This document shows, in pieces, positions 43,241 through 51,661 of a stretch of DNA of 64,000 nt. Where the stretch lies: positions 372,001 to 436,000 of the forward strand of contig JAHBUE010000001.1 in NCBI GenBank assembly GCA_019638235.1, written 5' to 3'. Made by a program: the position numbers and the translations under genes. The DNA comes from Cyclobacteriaceae bacterium. GTDB taxonomy: Bacteria; Bacteroidota; Bacteroidia; Cytophagales; Cyclobacteriaceae. The notes under the pieces were generated by a model. That model had not been told where the DNA came from, did not search any database, and worked only from the letters and a program-made list of their open reading frames with translations. How positions within the stretch are numbered: the stretch's first letter is position 1; every line of letters begins with the position of its first letter.

Positions 43241-43472
43241 CAGCCGTCAACGTCCGGCTATAAAACGTGGCGGGCTTTTGAAACGTAAAATTGCCCCACG
43301 TGACCAAACGTTAAACGAAGATAAAACTTTCAGCTTACACTTTACCCCGCCATGTTTTATGGCTTGTGTTGCCGGCTGTTGGGTTTCGTCTTTTGTAGTC
43401 AGTTGCTCTCTTTATTTTTCTGTAAACTGTTCGTTTTAAGTCCGCGTGTTGTCAACTGTCAACGAAACCCAA
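43241..43472. repeat. Nested large palindromes (cassette-like structured element)
   Basis: Two overlapping inverted structures are present. First, 43241-43274 pairs with 43346-43382 over about 34 bases (CAGCCG(T/G)CAAC outside, ATAAAACRTGGCGGG inside). Second, TTGGGTTTCGT at 43379-43389 pairs with ACGAAACCCAA at 43462-43472. The sequences GTTGGGT and ACCCAAC fit the GTTRRRY/RYYYAAC core pattern of integron attC sites. The loop contains CGTGACCAAACGT, shared with the gene-free segment at 10615. ACCCAAC recurs on the far side of the adjacent gene near 43929. A cassette or recombination element is likely but unproven. Confidence 0.55.
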
Positions 43473-43476
43473 CTCC

Positions 43477-43860
43477 TTATTCGTAGATTTGATTTTCTAT
43501 TTCAACAAAATCCTTTTTGTCTCTCGTCTCTTTAATTTCTGTTATTTCAAATTTTGATTTGTCGAGTCTCTCGTCCCCGGTAATTTTTAGATAGTCGTCA
43601 ATTACTTTTTTGTCGATAAGTATTTTTCCGTTTCCAGCCCAATGTCGGTCTTCTCCATTTTTCTTGACTCCTGAAACCCAGTATTCGTTACCTGTCTCAA
43701 TGTCGTAGAAGTTTGAACCGATTCCGCGTTTTTTACCGAATGCTTTATTGTTGAAATAAATTGTCCTCATTGTCCGAGAGAATGTCACCAGTCCAATCCA
43801 TGCTGGTCCGTTGTCCGAATAACCAGATTTCAATTCAATATACATTAATCTTGTCGTCAT
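43477..43860 (-). CDS. Hypothetical protein in a cassette-like setting
   Basis: The 127 residues are soluble and beta-rich: MTTRLMYIELKSGYSDNGPA, WIGLVTFSRTMRTIYFNNKAF, IETGNEYWVSGVKKNGEDRH and a charged C terminus. No family is recognised. The gene stands alone, close between palindromic sequences on both sides, as is usual for genes in mobile cassettes. Codon use and AT content differ somewhat from the flanking genes. It could belong to a defence or stress cassette, but there is no direct evidence. Confidence 0.7.
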   Translation of the reverse strand: MTTRLMYIELKSGYSDNGPAWIGLVTFSRTMRTIYFNNKAFGKKRGIGSNFYDIETGNEYWVSGVKKNGEDRHWAGNGKILIDKKVIDDYLKITGDERLDKSKFEITEIKETRDKKDFVEIENQIYE

Positions 43861-43976
43861 AGCTCAAAAGTCAATTTGTGTTTAGTCGGCCGAAAAATTG
43901 TCGGCTTGGTTGTCTCTGTCCACGAGCCAACCCAACTGCTACCAACATCCGGCTTTAAGAAACGCACCAGAATCTG

Positions 43977-45530
43977 CTATGCATTCAATTGAATTTCTTC
44001 TCCTTCTTTGTTTACAAACCGGAACTCGGTCAGGCCCATAGAGGTATCGGCTTCTACGTTTACCCAGCGTTTGTATTTAAAAAACCATTTTACACGCTGT
44101 GAAAAAATACCTTTGGTAAAGTAAGCATGTAGGTACGGATGCAACGCAAGCACTAAGTTTCGCTCGTTCTGTTTCACCAACAAATGCTCCAATGTTTTTT
44201 CAACCTGGTCGGAAACAAGAATGGACGCGGTAATCTTTCCGGTACCGTTACAGGCCGGGCAAGCTTCAAGCGTAGCAATGTTTACCTGTGGCCGCACCCG
44301 TTCGCGTGTTATCTGCATCAGTCCAAACTTGGAAAGCGGCAACACGGTTGACTTGGCTTTATCACTGGCCATTTCATCCTTCATCACTTTGTAAATGGTT
44401 TTCCGGTTATCCGGATTCTTCATGTCAATGAAGTCCACTACAATAATGCCGCCCATATCGCGCAGCCTTAACTGGCGTGCAATTTCTTTTGCGGCTTCAA
44501 TGTTTACCGAAATGGCTGTTGTTTCCTGGTTCTCTTCGCGGTTGGATTTGTTGCCACTGTTAACATCAATTACATGCAACGCTTCGGTGTGTTCAATAAT
44601 CAGGTAACCGCCTCCGCGTAAGCTTACGGTTTGACCAAACGCTGACTTGATTTGCTTTTCAATTCCGTAGTGCTCAAAAATTTTGGCGCGACCGTTATAG
44701 AATTTTACAATCTTCTCCTGCTCTGGCGAAAAGGAGCGAATATACACTTTGGCTTCTTCGTAAATCTTCTTGTCGTCAACATGAATGTTGTCGAATGATT
44801 CGTTGAGCAAATCGCGCAACAGCGAAGAGGTTTTGTTAAGCTCACCGATGATTTTGTCATTCGGCTGTGCTTCGGGCATGCGGGTAATGCCGTCTTCCCA
44901 GGTCTTCACTAAGTTACGCAAATCGCGGTCGAGTTCGGCCACTTCTGCTCCTTCGGCTACGGTGCGAACAATCACACCAAAGTTTTCGGGTTTAATAGAC
45001 TGAATAAGGCGCAACAGGCGTCTGCGTTCTTCGCTGCTGGTTATCTTTTTCGAAACGTTAACGGTTTTAGAAAAAGGCACCAGCACTAAATAGCGCCCGG
45101 CCAATGATAGCTCGCAGGATAATCGCGGCCCCTTTGTAGAGATGGGTTCCTTTACAATTTGTACCGGTATCAACTGGCCCTTTACCAACTGCTGGCCAAT
45201 TTTGCCATGCTTGTCGATGTCCGGTTCAAGGGTAAATTTTTCCAGCTTGCCGAAAATTTTTTTGGCCCGAACCAGCTTCGTAAATTTTTGTAACGAACTG
45301 AATTGTGGCCCCAGGTCTAAATAATGAAGGAAAGCGTCTTTATCATAGCCCACATCAATAAATGCGGCATTCAGGCCCTGTACAACTTTTTTTACAGTGC
45401 CCAGATAAATATCACCAACGGTGAATTTACTTCCTTCCTGTTCCTGGTGAAATTCGACAAGCGTTTTGTCTCTAAGCAGGGCTATACGACATCCGTCCTG
45501 AGCGTTACTGATAATTAGTTCGTTACTCAA
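43977..45530 (-). CDS. rng: Ribonuclease G/E family endoribonuclease
   Basis: The 517 residues have an N-terminal S1 domain (about 38-125, GDIYLGTVKKVVQGLNAAFIDVG), an RNase H-like/5' sensor part, the catalytic aspartates in ALHVIDVNSGNKS and GGIIVVDFIDM, and the Zn-link CPACNGTG. The length and lack of a C-terminal scaffold fit RNase G rather than E. It processes rRNA and degrades mRNA. Convergent neighbours leave it as a single gene; a small ribosomal-type protein gene lies upstream on the same strand. Confidence 0.94.
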   Translation of the reverse strand: MSNELIISNAQDGCRIALLRDKTLVEFHQEQEGSKFTVGDIYLGTVKKVVQGLNAAFIDVGYDKDAFLHYLDLGPQFSSLQKFTKLVRAKKIFGKLEKFTLEPDIDKHGKIGQQLVKGQLIPVQIVKEPISTKGPRLSCELSLAGRYLVLVPFSKTVNVSKKITSSEERRRLLRLIQSIKPENFGVIVRTVAEGAEVAELDRDLRNLVKTWEDGITRMPEAQPNDKIIGELNKTSSLLRDLLNESFDNIHVDDKKIYEEAKVYIRSFSPEQEKIVKFYNGRAKIFEHYGIEKQIKSAFGQTVSLRGGGYLIIEHTEALHVIDVNSGNKSNREENQETTAISVNIEAAKEIARQLRLRDMGGIIVVDFIDMKNPDNRKTIYKVMKDEMASDKAKSTVLPLSKFGLMQITRERVRPQVNIATLEACPACNGTGKITASILVSDQVEKTLEHLLVKQNERNLVLALHPYLHAYFTKGIFSQRVKWFFKYKRWVNVEADTSMGLTEFRFVNKEGEEIQLNA

Positions 45531-45588
45531 AACGATAGAATTTAAGGTTAAAAAAATCCGGATGTGTACGGCTCCCGAACAGAAAGCA

Positions 45589-45616
45589 CCTGCCCCCTGA
45601 TTGTCAGGGGGGCAGG
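45589..45616. terminator. GC-rich hairpin after the 29-residue protein gene
   Basis: CCTGCCCCCTGA (45589-45600) pairs with TCAGGGG(G)GCAGG (45604-45616) with one bulged G and a three-base loop. It follows directly after the stop of the small basic protein on the minus strand. The downstream T content is modest, so its strength is uncertain. Confidence 0.6.
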
Positions 45617-45617
45617 A

Positions 45618-45707
45618 TTACTTCTTCTTATGTCTGTTCTTCCTCAGGCGCTTCTTGCGCTTGTGGGTTGCCATTTTGTGCTTCTTTCTTTTCTTTCCGC
45701 TCGGCAT
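45618..45707 (-). CDS. 29-residue basic AURKAIP1/COX24-type ribosomal protein
   Basis: ATG at 45707 and TAA at 45618 enclose 29 codons; the product starts MPSGKKRKKHKMATHKRKKR and ends LRKNRHKKK. More than half of its residues are Lys, Arg or His. The THKRKKRLRKNRHKKK part is the short helix-forming motif of the AURKAIP1/COX24 domain, found in mitochondrial ribosomal protein mS38 and short bacterial counterparts (bS22-like). It is therefore probably a small-subunit ribosomal protein. It is below the size cut-off of most gene finders. Upstream of RNase G on the same strand. Confidence 0.85.
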   Translation of the reverse strand: MPSGKKRKKHKMATHKRKKRLRKNRHKKK

Positions 45708-45763
45708 AAGTTTTTTAATTTTTTCACCCCCTCCTGCCTGTGGCCGGGGGTGCGGTTTATAAT

Positions 45764-46567
45764 TTATTTTAAGTCTTTCAGATACGAATCGGCTGTTGCC
45801 TGAACAGCCGGGTCGGCATCCAATTGTTTTACTTTTTCAAACTGTTCGCGTGCCTCTTTTTTATTGCCTTTATTCATAAAGGCTACGCCCAACAGCAATT
45901 GACCCTGTATATGGTTCGGGTTTACCTCAATCAGTTCTTTCAGGCGTTCAACAGCCCTATCGTACTGCCCCGACTGAATGGACAACATGCCCAGGTTAAA
46001 CAGCGCTGACTCATTTTTAGGGTCTTCAGCCAACACTTCACGCAACAGCGTAATGCCCTGCATGGGGTTGGCTGTCGATAAATAGGTCATGGCCATTTTT
46101 GTCTTTACCTCTAAGTTGCCCGGATTACGTTTCAAAATCATTGAAAAATACTGTCGGGCACTTTCGGCAAGCTCATTCTGTTTTAGCTGGTCAAGGGAAA
46201 AGGTATAAGCCTGGTAATAGCTATCACCGGCCTTAATCCAGCTTTCCATAGTGTTAAAGAACGTTGCAGCCTCATTGGCAAACCAGGCAGCGCTGTCGAA
46301 TTTACCCGCTTCCCAATACAGGTCGGCCAAAGAGTCGGCAAAGATAGCACTTTTTTCACCAGTTGAAGCCCCATGCCCGGAACGCATACGCGCAATGGCT
46401 TCTTGCAGGGTAACGGGGGTAGCGCCATGCGGGTCAATCTGCTGCACCGAGGTTGAATCCCCGGCAGCCAGTTGGTCGTCATTCTTCACCACTACCTTTG
46501 GCAGCATGAATAACAGCACAACCAGCACAACGCTGACAACAAGTAAAATTATCCGGTTTTTGAGCAT
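45764..46567 (-). CDS. Membrane-anchored tetratricopeptide repeat protein
   Basis: The 267 residues have an N-terminal membrane helix (about 5-23) and a spacer rich in Thr/Ser, then at least four TPR units (DLYWEAGKFDSAAWFANEA, REVLAEDPKNESALFNLG, MLSIQSGQYDRAVERLKELI, LLGVAFMNKGNKKEAREQFE). TPR arrays bind partner proteins; this one faces the periplasm. The HU-family gene lies 39 bases upstream on the same strand. Function unknown; placement between HU and ribosomal/RNase genes is common in Cytophagales. Confidence 0.88.
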   Translation of the reverse strand: MLKNRIILLVVSVVLVVLLFMLPKVVVKNDDQLAAGDSTSVQQIDPHGATPVTLQEAIARMRSGHGASTGEKSAIFADSLADLYWEAGKFDSAAWFANEAATFFNTMESWIKAGDSYYQAYTFSLDQLKQNELAESARQYFSMILKRNPGNLEVKTKMAMTYLSTANPMQGITLLREVLAEDPKNESALFNLGMLSIQSGQYDRAVERLKELIEVNPNHIQGQLLLGVAFMNKGNKKEAREQFEKVKQLDADPAVQATADSYLKDLK

Positions 46568-46606
46568 AGAGAATTCGCCTGATCAGGCCTGTTGAAATTC
46601 GTGCAA

Positions 46607-46915
46607 TCAGGCTTTATCAGCCAACTGCTTTACCTTCTCGCTATTCTTGATTTTGTTAACAAAAATTTTGGCCGGCTTGAAACTGGGAACATAATGTTCG
46701 TCAATTACCAATGCCGTGTTGCGTGAAATATTACGCGCTATTTTTTTCTTCCTTTTCTTATTAATAAAACTGCCAAAGCCACGAATGTATATATTATTGC
46801 CACTGGCCATGTTCGTTTTCACCACACTGAAAAAAGCCTCTACCGATGCGGTAACGTCTGCTTTGTCAACACCGGTTTTGTCGGCTATTTCGTTAATGAT
46901 ATCTGCTTTGGTCAC
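46607..46915 (-). CDS. HU/IHF-family DNA-binding protein
   Basis: There are 102 residues if started at the GTG at 46915 (VTKADIINEIADKTG, the usual family start). An ATG at 46948 would add MASRYILNHTT, which is not family-like and sits where a promoter is expected (TACATTTT at about 46933). The dimerisation helices (VDKADVTASVEAFFSVV), the arm region GFGSFINKKRKKKIARNI and PSFKPAKIFVNKIKN are typical. It bends and packages DNA. It diverges from mutY. Confidence 0.9.
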   Translation of the reverse strand: MTKADIINEIADKTGVDKADVTASVEAFFSVVKTNMASGNNIYIRGFGSFINKKRKKKIARNISRNTALVIDEHYVPSFKPAKIFVNKIKNSEKVKQLADKA

Positions 46916-47006
46916 GGTTGTATGATTTAAAATGTAACGGGAGGCCAAAGTTAATTTGTGGCTTCAGAATTAAAAATTAATATTGAAAAAATTGATAATC
47001 AGGGGG

Positions 47007-48068
47007 ATGGATAATCGGTATTTCTCTAAAAAAGTCGTTGAGTGGTACGAAGAGAACAAGCGAAACCTGCCCTGGCGAAACACGAAAAACCCCTATAAGG
47101 TCTGGCTGTCGGAGATAATTCTGCAACAAACGAGGGTAAACCAGGGTCTGCCGTATTACCGGAATTTTGTTCGCGAGTTCCCAACGGTACACGATTTGGC
47201 CGGGGCGCCCTTGCAAAAAGTGCTGCGCCTGTGGCAGGGCCTTGGGTATTACACACGGGCACGCAACCTGCACAAAGCCGCTAAAACGGTTGCGGAAAAT
47301 TTTAACGGAAAGTTTCCTGAATCGTTTGTTGCATTAAAACAACTACCCGGTGTGGGCGATTACACGGCCGCAGCCATTGCCTCTATTTCGTTTGGCGAGG
47401 CTGTTGCCGTAGTGGATGGCAACGTGTTTCGTGTGTTGGCGCGTGTGTTTGGGGTTGACAAGCCCATTAACACACCAGGCGGTAAAAAGCACTTTTTTGA
47501 ATTAGCCAACACATTACTTGGCAATGCAAACCCGGCCTTGTTTAACCAGGCCGTAATGGAGTTTGGTGCGCTGCATTGCACGCCTAAAAATCCGCTTTGC
47601 GAAACGTGCGTGTTTCGGGCTTCGTGTGTTGCTTACAAGCACGATGCGCAACACCTGCTGCCAGTAAAACTAACCACGAAAAAAAACCGGAAACGCTACT
47701 TCAATTATTATGTAATCAAATCGAATCAATCGCTGCTCATGAATATACGCAACGGTAAAGACATCTGGACGGGGTTGTACGATTTTTATCTGATTGAAAA
47801 CAACCGCGCAACAAATCCTGAAAAGGCTTTTGATGAAAACCCTTTCTTAAAAAAAATACAATCGCAGATTACTGCAAAAGAAATCTCAACAACATACAAG
47901 CACGTACTCAGCCACCAGACTATTTATGCGCGTTTCGCACTCATCACACTAAAGAAAAAGCCTGCTGCACTGCCCGAACGGTTGCGCTTTTATTCTGTAA
48001 AGAAAGTATCGGAATTGCCTAAGCCTGTATTAATTGGCCGTTTTTTGCATGATTTCGGCCTTTTATAG
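47007..48068 (+). CDS. mutY: A/G-specific adenine glycosylase
   Basis: There are 353 residues from the ATG at 47007 (a TTG at 46983 is also in frame). The HhH-GPD domain shows SEIILQQTRV with the catalytic glutamate, LPGVGDYTAAAIASISFGEAVAVVDGNV with the catalytic aspartate, and the four-cysteine [4Fe-4S] loop (LHCTPKNPLCETCVFRASC). The C-terminal NUDIX-like domain recognises 8-oxoG (DIWTGLYDFYLIE). It removes adenine opposite 8-oxoguanine. The order mutY-ssb-gldE-gldD is a typical Bacteroidota neighbourhood. Confidence 0.95.
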   Translation: MDNRYFSKKVVEWYEENKRNLPWRNTKNPYKVWLSEIILQQTRVNQGLPYYRNFVREFPTVHDLAGAPLQKVLRLWQGLGYYTRARNLHKAAKTVAENFNGKFPESFVALKQLPGVGDYTAAAIASISFGEAVAVVDGNVFRVLARVFGVDKPINTPGGKKHFFELANTLLGNANPALFNQAVMEFGALHCTPKNPLCETCVFRASCVAYKHDAQHLLPVKLTTKKNRKRYFNYYVIKSNQSLLMNIRNGKDIWTGLYDFYLIENNRATNPEKAFDENPFLKKIQSQITAKEISTTYKHVLSHQTIYARFALITLKKKPAALPERLRFYSVKKVSELPKPVLIGRFLHDFGLL

Positions 48069-48084
48069 TTTCAGCAAAACTTGG

Positions 48085-48143
48085 TACTTTTGTACTGGTT
48101 AAGGGTCATTGCAATGGCGTCACATCACCGCTTTTGCAATGAC
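48085..48143 (+). promoter_or_regulatory. ssb promoter candidate and leader hairpin
   Basis: TACTTTTG at 48085-48092 fits TAnnTTTG. In the following leader, GTCATTGCAA (48105-48114) and TTGCAATGAC (48134-48143) form a perfect ten-base inverted repeat with a 19-base loop, ending 38 bases before the ssb start at 48182. The hairpin may be an operator, an RNA structure affecting translation, or a REP-like palindrome. Confidence 0.45.
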
Positions 48144-48181
48144 TTCTTTCATTTATTAGTCTTGAATAAATTTTTTGAAAT

Positions 48182-48625
48182 ATGTCAGGTGTAAATAAAG
48201 TAATTCTAATTGGTCGGTTAGGTCGCGACCCGGAAGTGAGGAACTTAGAGAATGGTGTTGCTGTGGCGAACTTCACTATGGCAACTTCCGAAACCTATAA
48301 AGACAGAACTACAGGCGAAAAAAGAGAAACTACCGAATGGCACAATATCGTGTTGTGGCGTGGACTTGCAGAAATCGCACAAAAATATTTGCACAAAGGC
48401 GACATGGTGTACATTGAAGGGAAACTTCGTACGCGCTCGTGGGAAAAAGACGGTGTTACCCGTTACACAACAGAAATTGTGGCTGATAATATGACGATGC
48501 TATCCCCTAAAGGGTCGGGCGGAAGTTCGGGTAATGATTCCGGCTACTCATCCAACAGACCAGGTAATTCGGAAGGCGTGAACACACCTGCCAATACAGG
48601 CGGCTCTGACGACCTCCCCTTCTGA
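48182..48625 (+). CDS. ssb: Single-stranded DNA-binding protein
   Basis: The 147 residues have an OB fold (about 1-105: [52 protein letters not shown]), a Gly/Ser/Asn-rich linker and the acidic tip DDLPF used for partner binding. It protects single strands during replication and repair. It is placed between mutY and gldE, the standard Bacteroidota arrangement. Confidence 0.96.
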   Translation: MSGVNKVILIGRLGRDPEVRNLENGVAVANFTMATSETYKDRTTGEKRETTEWHNIVLWRGLAEIAQKYLHKGDMVYIEGKLRTRSWEKDGVTRYTTEIVADNMTMLSPKGSGGSSGNDSGYSSNRPGNSEGVNTPANTGGSDDLPF

Positions 48626-48651
48626 TAATGTTTCACTAAAGCCATACCCGC

Positions 48652-49965
48652 TTGGACGAGCCTCCCAGTTATACGTTACTTCAACTTTTTTCCGGCATCG
48701 GCCCGATGCACTTAGTCAGCTTTGCTGTAATTGCACTTTTGCTGATATTCTCCGGGCTTATCTCGGCATCCGAAGTTGCCTTCTTTTCGCTAAAGCCCGA
48801 AGACCTTGAGCGTTTCCGCAACAGTCGCGAAACACGCGATAATATTATTGTTACGTTGCTGGGCAAACCCCGATTACTGCTTGCCACCATACTTGTTATG
48901 AACAACACGGTAAATGTTGGCGTGGTTACGCTTTCAACATTTTTAATGTGGGAGCTTTCGGGCACAAGGCAACCCGAAGAGCTGATTGTGGGTGTGGTAA
49001 CATTTGTTATTACTGTTCTCCTTACTTTTTTTGGCGAAATTGCCCCTAAGGTGTACGCCATTAAAAACAATCATGCCATAGCAAAACTTATGGCGCGTGT
49101 GTGGGTTGTTCTTCAAGTGCTATGCAGGCCCGTTTCCTTTCCGTTAATGGCGATGACCAACTTAGTTGAGAAGCGCGTTGAAAAAAGGGGATACCACACT
49201 ACCGTAGAAGAATTGAACCAGGCGCTTGAACTTGCCACCAGTACAGAAGAAACCACAGAAGAAGAAAAAGAAATTTTGCGCGGCATTGTAAACTTCGGAA
49301 CACTAAATGCAAAACAGGTTATGCGCTCGCGCGTTGACATATCGGCTGTTGATGTTGAATTGAGTTTCCATGAATTAATCAGCTTCGTTAATAAATCGGG
49401 CTTCTCACGCTTACCCGTTTATCGTGAATCGTTGGATAAGATTGAGGGGCTACTCTACATTAAAGACCTGCTCCCGTACATTGACCAGGATGAAACGTTT
49501 GCATGGCAAAAACTTTTACGCGCACCTTTCTTTATTCCCGAAACAAAAAAAGTTGATTCGCTGCTGAAAGATTTTCAGGAAAAGCATGTGCATATTGCGG
49601 TAGTAGTAGATGAATATGGCGGAACCTCCGGGCTTATTACCTTAGAAGATGTTTTAGAAGAAGTTATCGGGGAGATTAACGATGAGTTTGATGAGGCGCA
49701 TCCGGCCTACCAACAGCTTGATGCCAATACCTTTGCCTGCGAAGGAAAAATTTCGCTTCAGGATTTCTGCAAAGCGTTGGATATTGATGCCGGTACGTTT
49801 GATGAGGTGAAGGGCGAAAGCGAATCGCTTGGAGGTGTTATTCTTGAAATAAACGAAGGGTTTCCGAAAGCGGGCGACCAAATAAAGTATAACCGGTTTA
49901 CGTTTATTATTGAAGCGGTGGATAAAAGACGAATTAAACGAGTAAAAGTTCGGGTGCATGAATAA
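48652..49965 (+). CDS. gldE: Gliding-motility/CNNM-type membrane protein GldE
   Basis: There are 437 residues if started at TTG 48652 (MDEPPSYTLLQLFSG); the next ATG, at 48706, would begin right at the first membrane helix, so TTG is preferred. An N-terminal DUF21/CNNM domain with four helices (FAVIALLLIFSGLISASEVAFFSL, LLATILVMNNTVNVGV) is followed by two CBS domains (VMRSRVDISAVD, VVDEYGGTSGLITLED) and a CorC/HlyC domain (FDEVKGESESLGGVILE). It is encoded between ssb and gldD, as in other gliding Bacteroidota, and overlaps gldD by eight bases. Confidence 0.9.
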   Translation: MDEPPSYTLLQLFSGIGPMHLVSFAVIALLLIFSGLISASEVAFFSLKPEDLERFRNSRETRDNIIVTLLGKPRLLLATILVMNNTVNVGVVTLSTFLMWELSGTRQPEELIVGVVTFVITVLLTFFGEIAPKVYAIKNNHAIAKLMARVWVVLQVLCRPVSFPLMAMTNLVEKRVEKRGYHTTVEELNQALELATSTEETTEEEKEILRGIVNFGTLNAKQVMRSRVDISAVDVELSFHELISFVNKSGFSRLPVYRESLDKIEGLLYIKDLLPYIDQDETFAWQKLLRAPFFIPETKKVDSLLKDFQEKHVHIAVVVDEYGGTSGLITLEDVLEEVIGEINDEFDEAHPAYQQLDANTFACEGKISLQDFCKALDIDAGTFDEVKGESESLGGVILEINEGFPKAGDQIKYNRFTFIIEAVDKRRIKRVKVRVHE

Positions 49966-50557
49966 ATTAACAATTAACAATTGGCAATTAACAATTGTGT
50001 TATGTGGCTTGTTAGTTCTTACCGCTTGCCAACGCGACTACCTGCCGAAACCATTGGGGTATAACCGGTTGGAGTTGCCCGAACCTGAATACCGCCCGTT
50101 GCCCGACACCTTTCCCTATACATTTGAATATTCAAAGCACGCAAAAGTGTTGCCCGATACTGCCGGGTTTCATGAGCGCTATTGGATTGAGGTGTATTAC
50201 CCGCAACTGCAATCGAACGTGCATATTACCTACAAAGAAATTAACAACAACGAACAATTGCTGAAAGAACTCCTGAACGATGTGTACACGCTGGTAGCCA
50301 AGCACCAGATAAAAGCCTACGCCATTGATGAAGTTTTTTCTACAACAAAATCGGGCAGAACGGCAATAATAGCCGAGCTTGATGGCGATGTGCCCAGCCA
50401 AATGCAGTTTACCATTACCGACTCAACCAGCAACTTTCTTCGTGGGGCGCTTTATTTTAACAGCAAGGTGCACAACGACTCGCTGAAGCCCGCCATTGAA
50501 TACATGAAGAAAGACATTATGCACATGATTAATACGTTCGACTGGAATAAAAAGTAA
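49958..50557 (+). CDS. gldD: Gliding-motility lipoprotein GldD
   Basis: The 199 residues have a lipoprotein signal (LLVLTAC, lipidated Cys24). The family pattern is clear: RDYLPKPLGYNRLELPEPEY, FPYTFEYSKHAKV, ERYWIEVYYPQLQSNVHITY, TDSTSNFLRGALYFN and PAIEYMKKDIMHMINTFDW. GldD is needed for gliding and type IX secretion function in Flavobacterium. Its presence agrees with the T9SS-sorted protease at 8169. The first codons contain a repeated AATTAACAATT that encodes part of the signal n-region. Confidence 0.93.
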   Translation: MNKLTINNWQLTIVLCGLLVLTACQRDYLPKPLGYNRLELPEPEYRPLPDTFPYTFEYSKHAKVLPDTAGFHERYWIEVYYPQLQSNVHITYKEINNNEQLLKELLNDVYTLVAKHQIKAYAIDEVFSTTKSGRTAIIAELDGDVPSQMQFTITDSTSNFLRGALYFNSKVHNDSLKPAIEYMKKDIMHMINTFDWNKK

Positions 50558-50734
50558 GAGGAATATTTAGCAGAATTACAGAAAAAGGGCGCTGTATAAA
50601 CAAGTATGATGCCGGATTTGTACAATGTGCCTGTGAATATCTATTGAGAGAACTTTCTTTAAAAAATTAGCCTTTTCGTTAAACTCTGGCTTCATTTTTG
50701 AAATCCTGCTATCATAACCAAAACAAAAATGATT

Positions 50735-51355
50735 ATGAAAAAGAGTGTAATGTTGGCTGCTGCAATGATAACGGGTACAATCATTTTTGCGCAGCACGAA
50801 GACGGTCGGCACAAGCGTGCTGGCGGTTATGGAGAAACAATGAAGACTGTACTGTCGCTGGATGATAACCAGGATGAAGCTATCCGCGAAATTAACAAAA
50901 AGTACGCGACAAGGCACGTGGAGTTGAGAAAGGATTCAACACAAACACGCGAGGAGAAGCGGGCGGAAAGTCAATCTCTTATGAAAGAGAGAAAAGATGA
51001 AATCAAGGCTGTGCTAACACCGGAACAAAACGCCAAATGGGAAGAACATAAAACCCAGCGTTTGGAAAAACGAAAGGAGCACAGGAAAAAGGGTGTTGAT
51101 AAACACCGCGAGCGTGTAAAAACAGACCTGTCGCTTTCTGATGAACAGGCTGCAAAAATGCAGGAGGCAGGCAAGGCGTTCAGGGAAAAAAGTCGTGAGT
51201 TGAAAAAAGATGGCAAAGGCGAGAAGGAAGAGTTTAAAAAGCTAAAAACCGAATACGACACAACTGTTAAATCTATTTTAACAGATGAACAATATCAGAA
51301 GTGGCGTGAGATGAAAAATGAGAAGCGTAAAAAGCAAAACCGTAAGCGTAAGTAA
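50735..51355 (+). CDS. Periplasmic Spy/CpxP-like charged helical protein
   Basis: There are 206 residues from the ATG at 50735, with signal peptide MKKSVMLAAAMITGTIIFAQ. Two to three related helical blocks follow, each with a LSLxDxQ element and a closing LTxEQxxKW (LSLDDNQDEAIREIN, VLTPEQNAKWEEHK; LSLSDEQAAKMQEAG, ILTDEQYQKWREMK). The LTxxQ pattern is that of CpxP/Spy periplasmic chaperones and LTxxQ metal-stress proteins. The product is extremely rich in Lys, Arg and Glu. A clear terminator follows. Confidence 0.8.
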   Translation: MKKSVMLAAAMITGTIIFAQHEDGRHKRAGGYGETMKTVLSLDDNQDEAIREINKKYATRHVELRKDSTQTREEKRAESQSLMKERKDEIKAVLTPEQNAKWEEHKTQRLEKRKEHRKKGVDKHRERVKTDLSLSDEQAAKMQEAGKAFREKSRELKKDGKGEKEEFKKLKTEYDTTVKSILTDEQYQKWREMKNEKRKKQNRKRK

Positions 51356-51374
51356 TTCTGGCGCTTTACTAATA

Positions 51375-51410
51375 AAGAACGCTTCCTCTAAACCGGGAAG
51401 CGTTCTTTTT
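51375..51410 (+). terminator. Rho-independent terminator after the Spy-like gene
   Basis: AAGAACGCTTCC (51375-51386) pairs with GGAAGCGTTCTT (51396-51407) around a nine-base loop and is followed by TTT. A classical intrinsic terminator. Confidence 0.88.
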
Positions 51411-51448
51411 GAATATCTCTCCTGCAATTTTTCTGGTTTATACAGAGC

Positions 51449-51661
51449 TTAATCTTCCCGGTATTCAAGAATATCAGCCGGCTGGCATTCAAGCTCCTTG
51501 CAGATAGCTTCTAATGTTGAAAACCTGATCGCCCTGGCTTTGCCGGTTTTAAGAATAGAGAGATTGGCCAGTGAAATACCTATGCGCTCAGCCAGTTCTT
51601 TCGACTGCATCTTGCGCTTCGCCAGCATTACATCAAGATTTACAATAATGGGCATACTCAA
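51449..51661 (-). CDS. XRE-family HTH regulator
   Basis: The 70 residues form a single Cro/C1-type HTH (VMLAKRKMQSKELAERIGIS, then LANLSILKTGKARAIRFSTLEAICKELECQPADILEY). The SLANLSILKTGKARAIRFSTL form is that of the small YozG-like regulators found next to DUF2975 membrane proteins. Its start overlaps the stop of the second DUF2975 gene by four bases, so it is the last gene of a three-gene operon. It probably controls that operon. Confidence 0.92.
   Translation of the reverse strand: MSMPIIVNLDVMLAKRKMQSKELAERIGISLANLSILKTGKARAIRFSTLEAICKELECQPADILEYRED

Noticed and set aside
45728..45755. CACCCCC...GGGGGTG pairing as terminator of the TPR gene
   Set aside because: In the direction of that gene it is followed by A-rich rather than T-rich sequence, so it does not look like an intrinsic terminator.
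49967..49995. AATTAACAATT repeats at the gldD start as an iteron or origin
   Set aside because: They are simple A/T repeats inside the GldE end and GldD signal-peptide codons, a common low-complexity feature.
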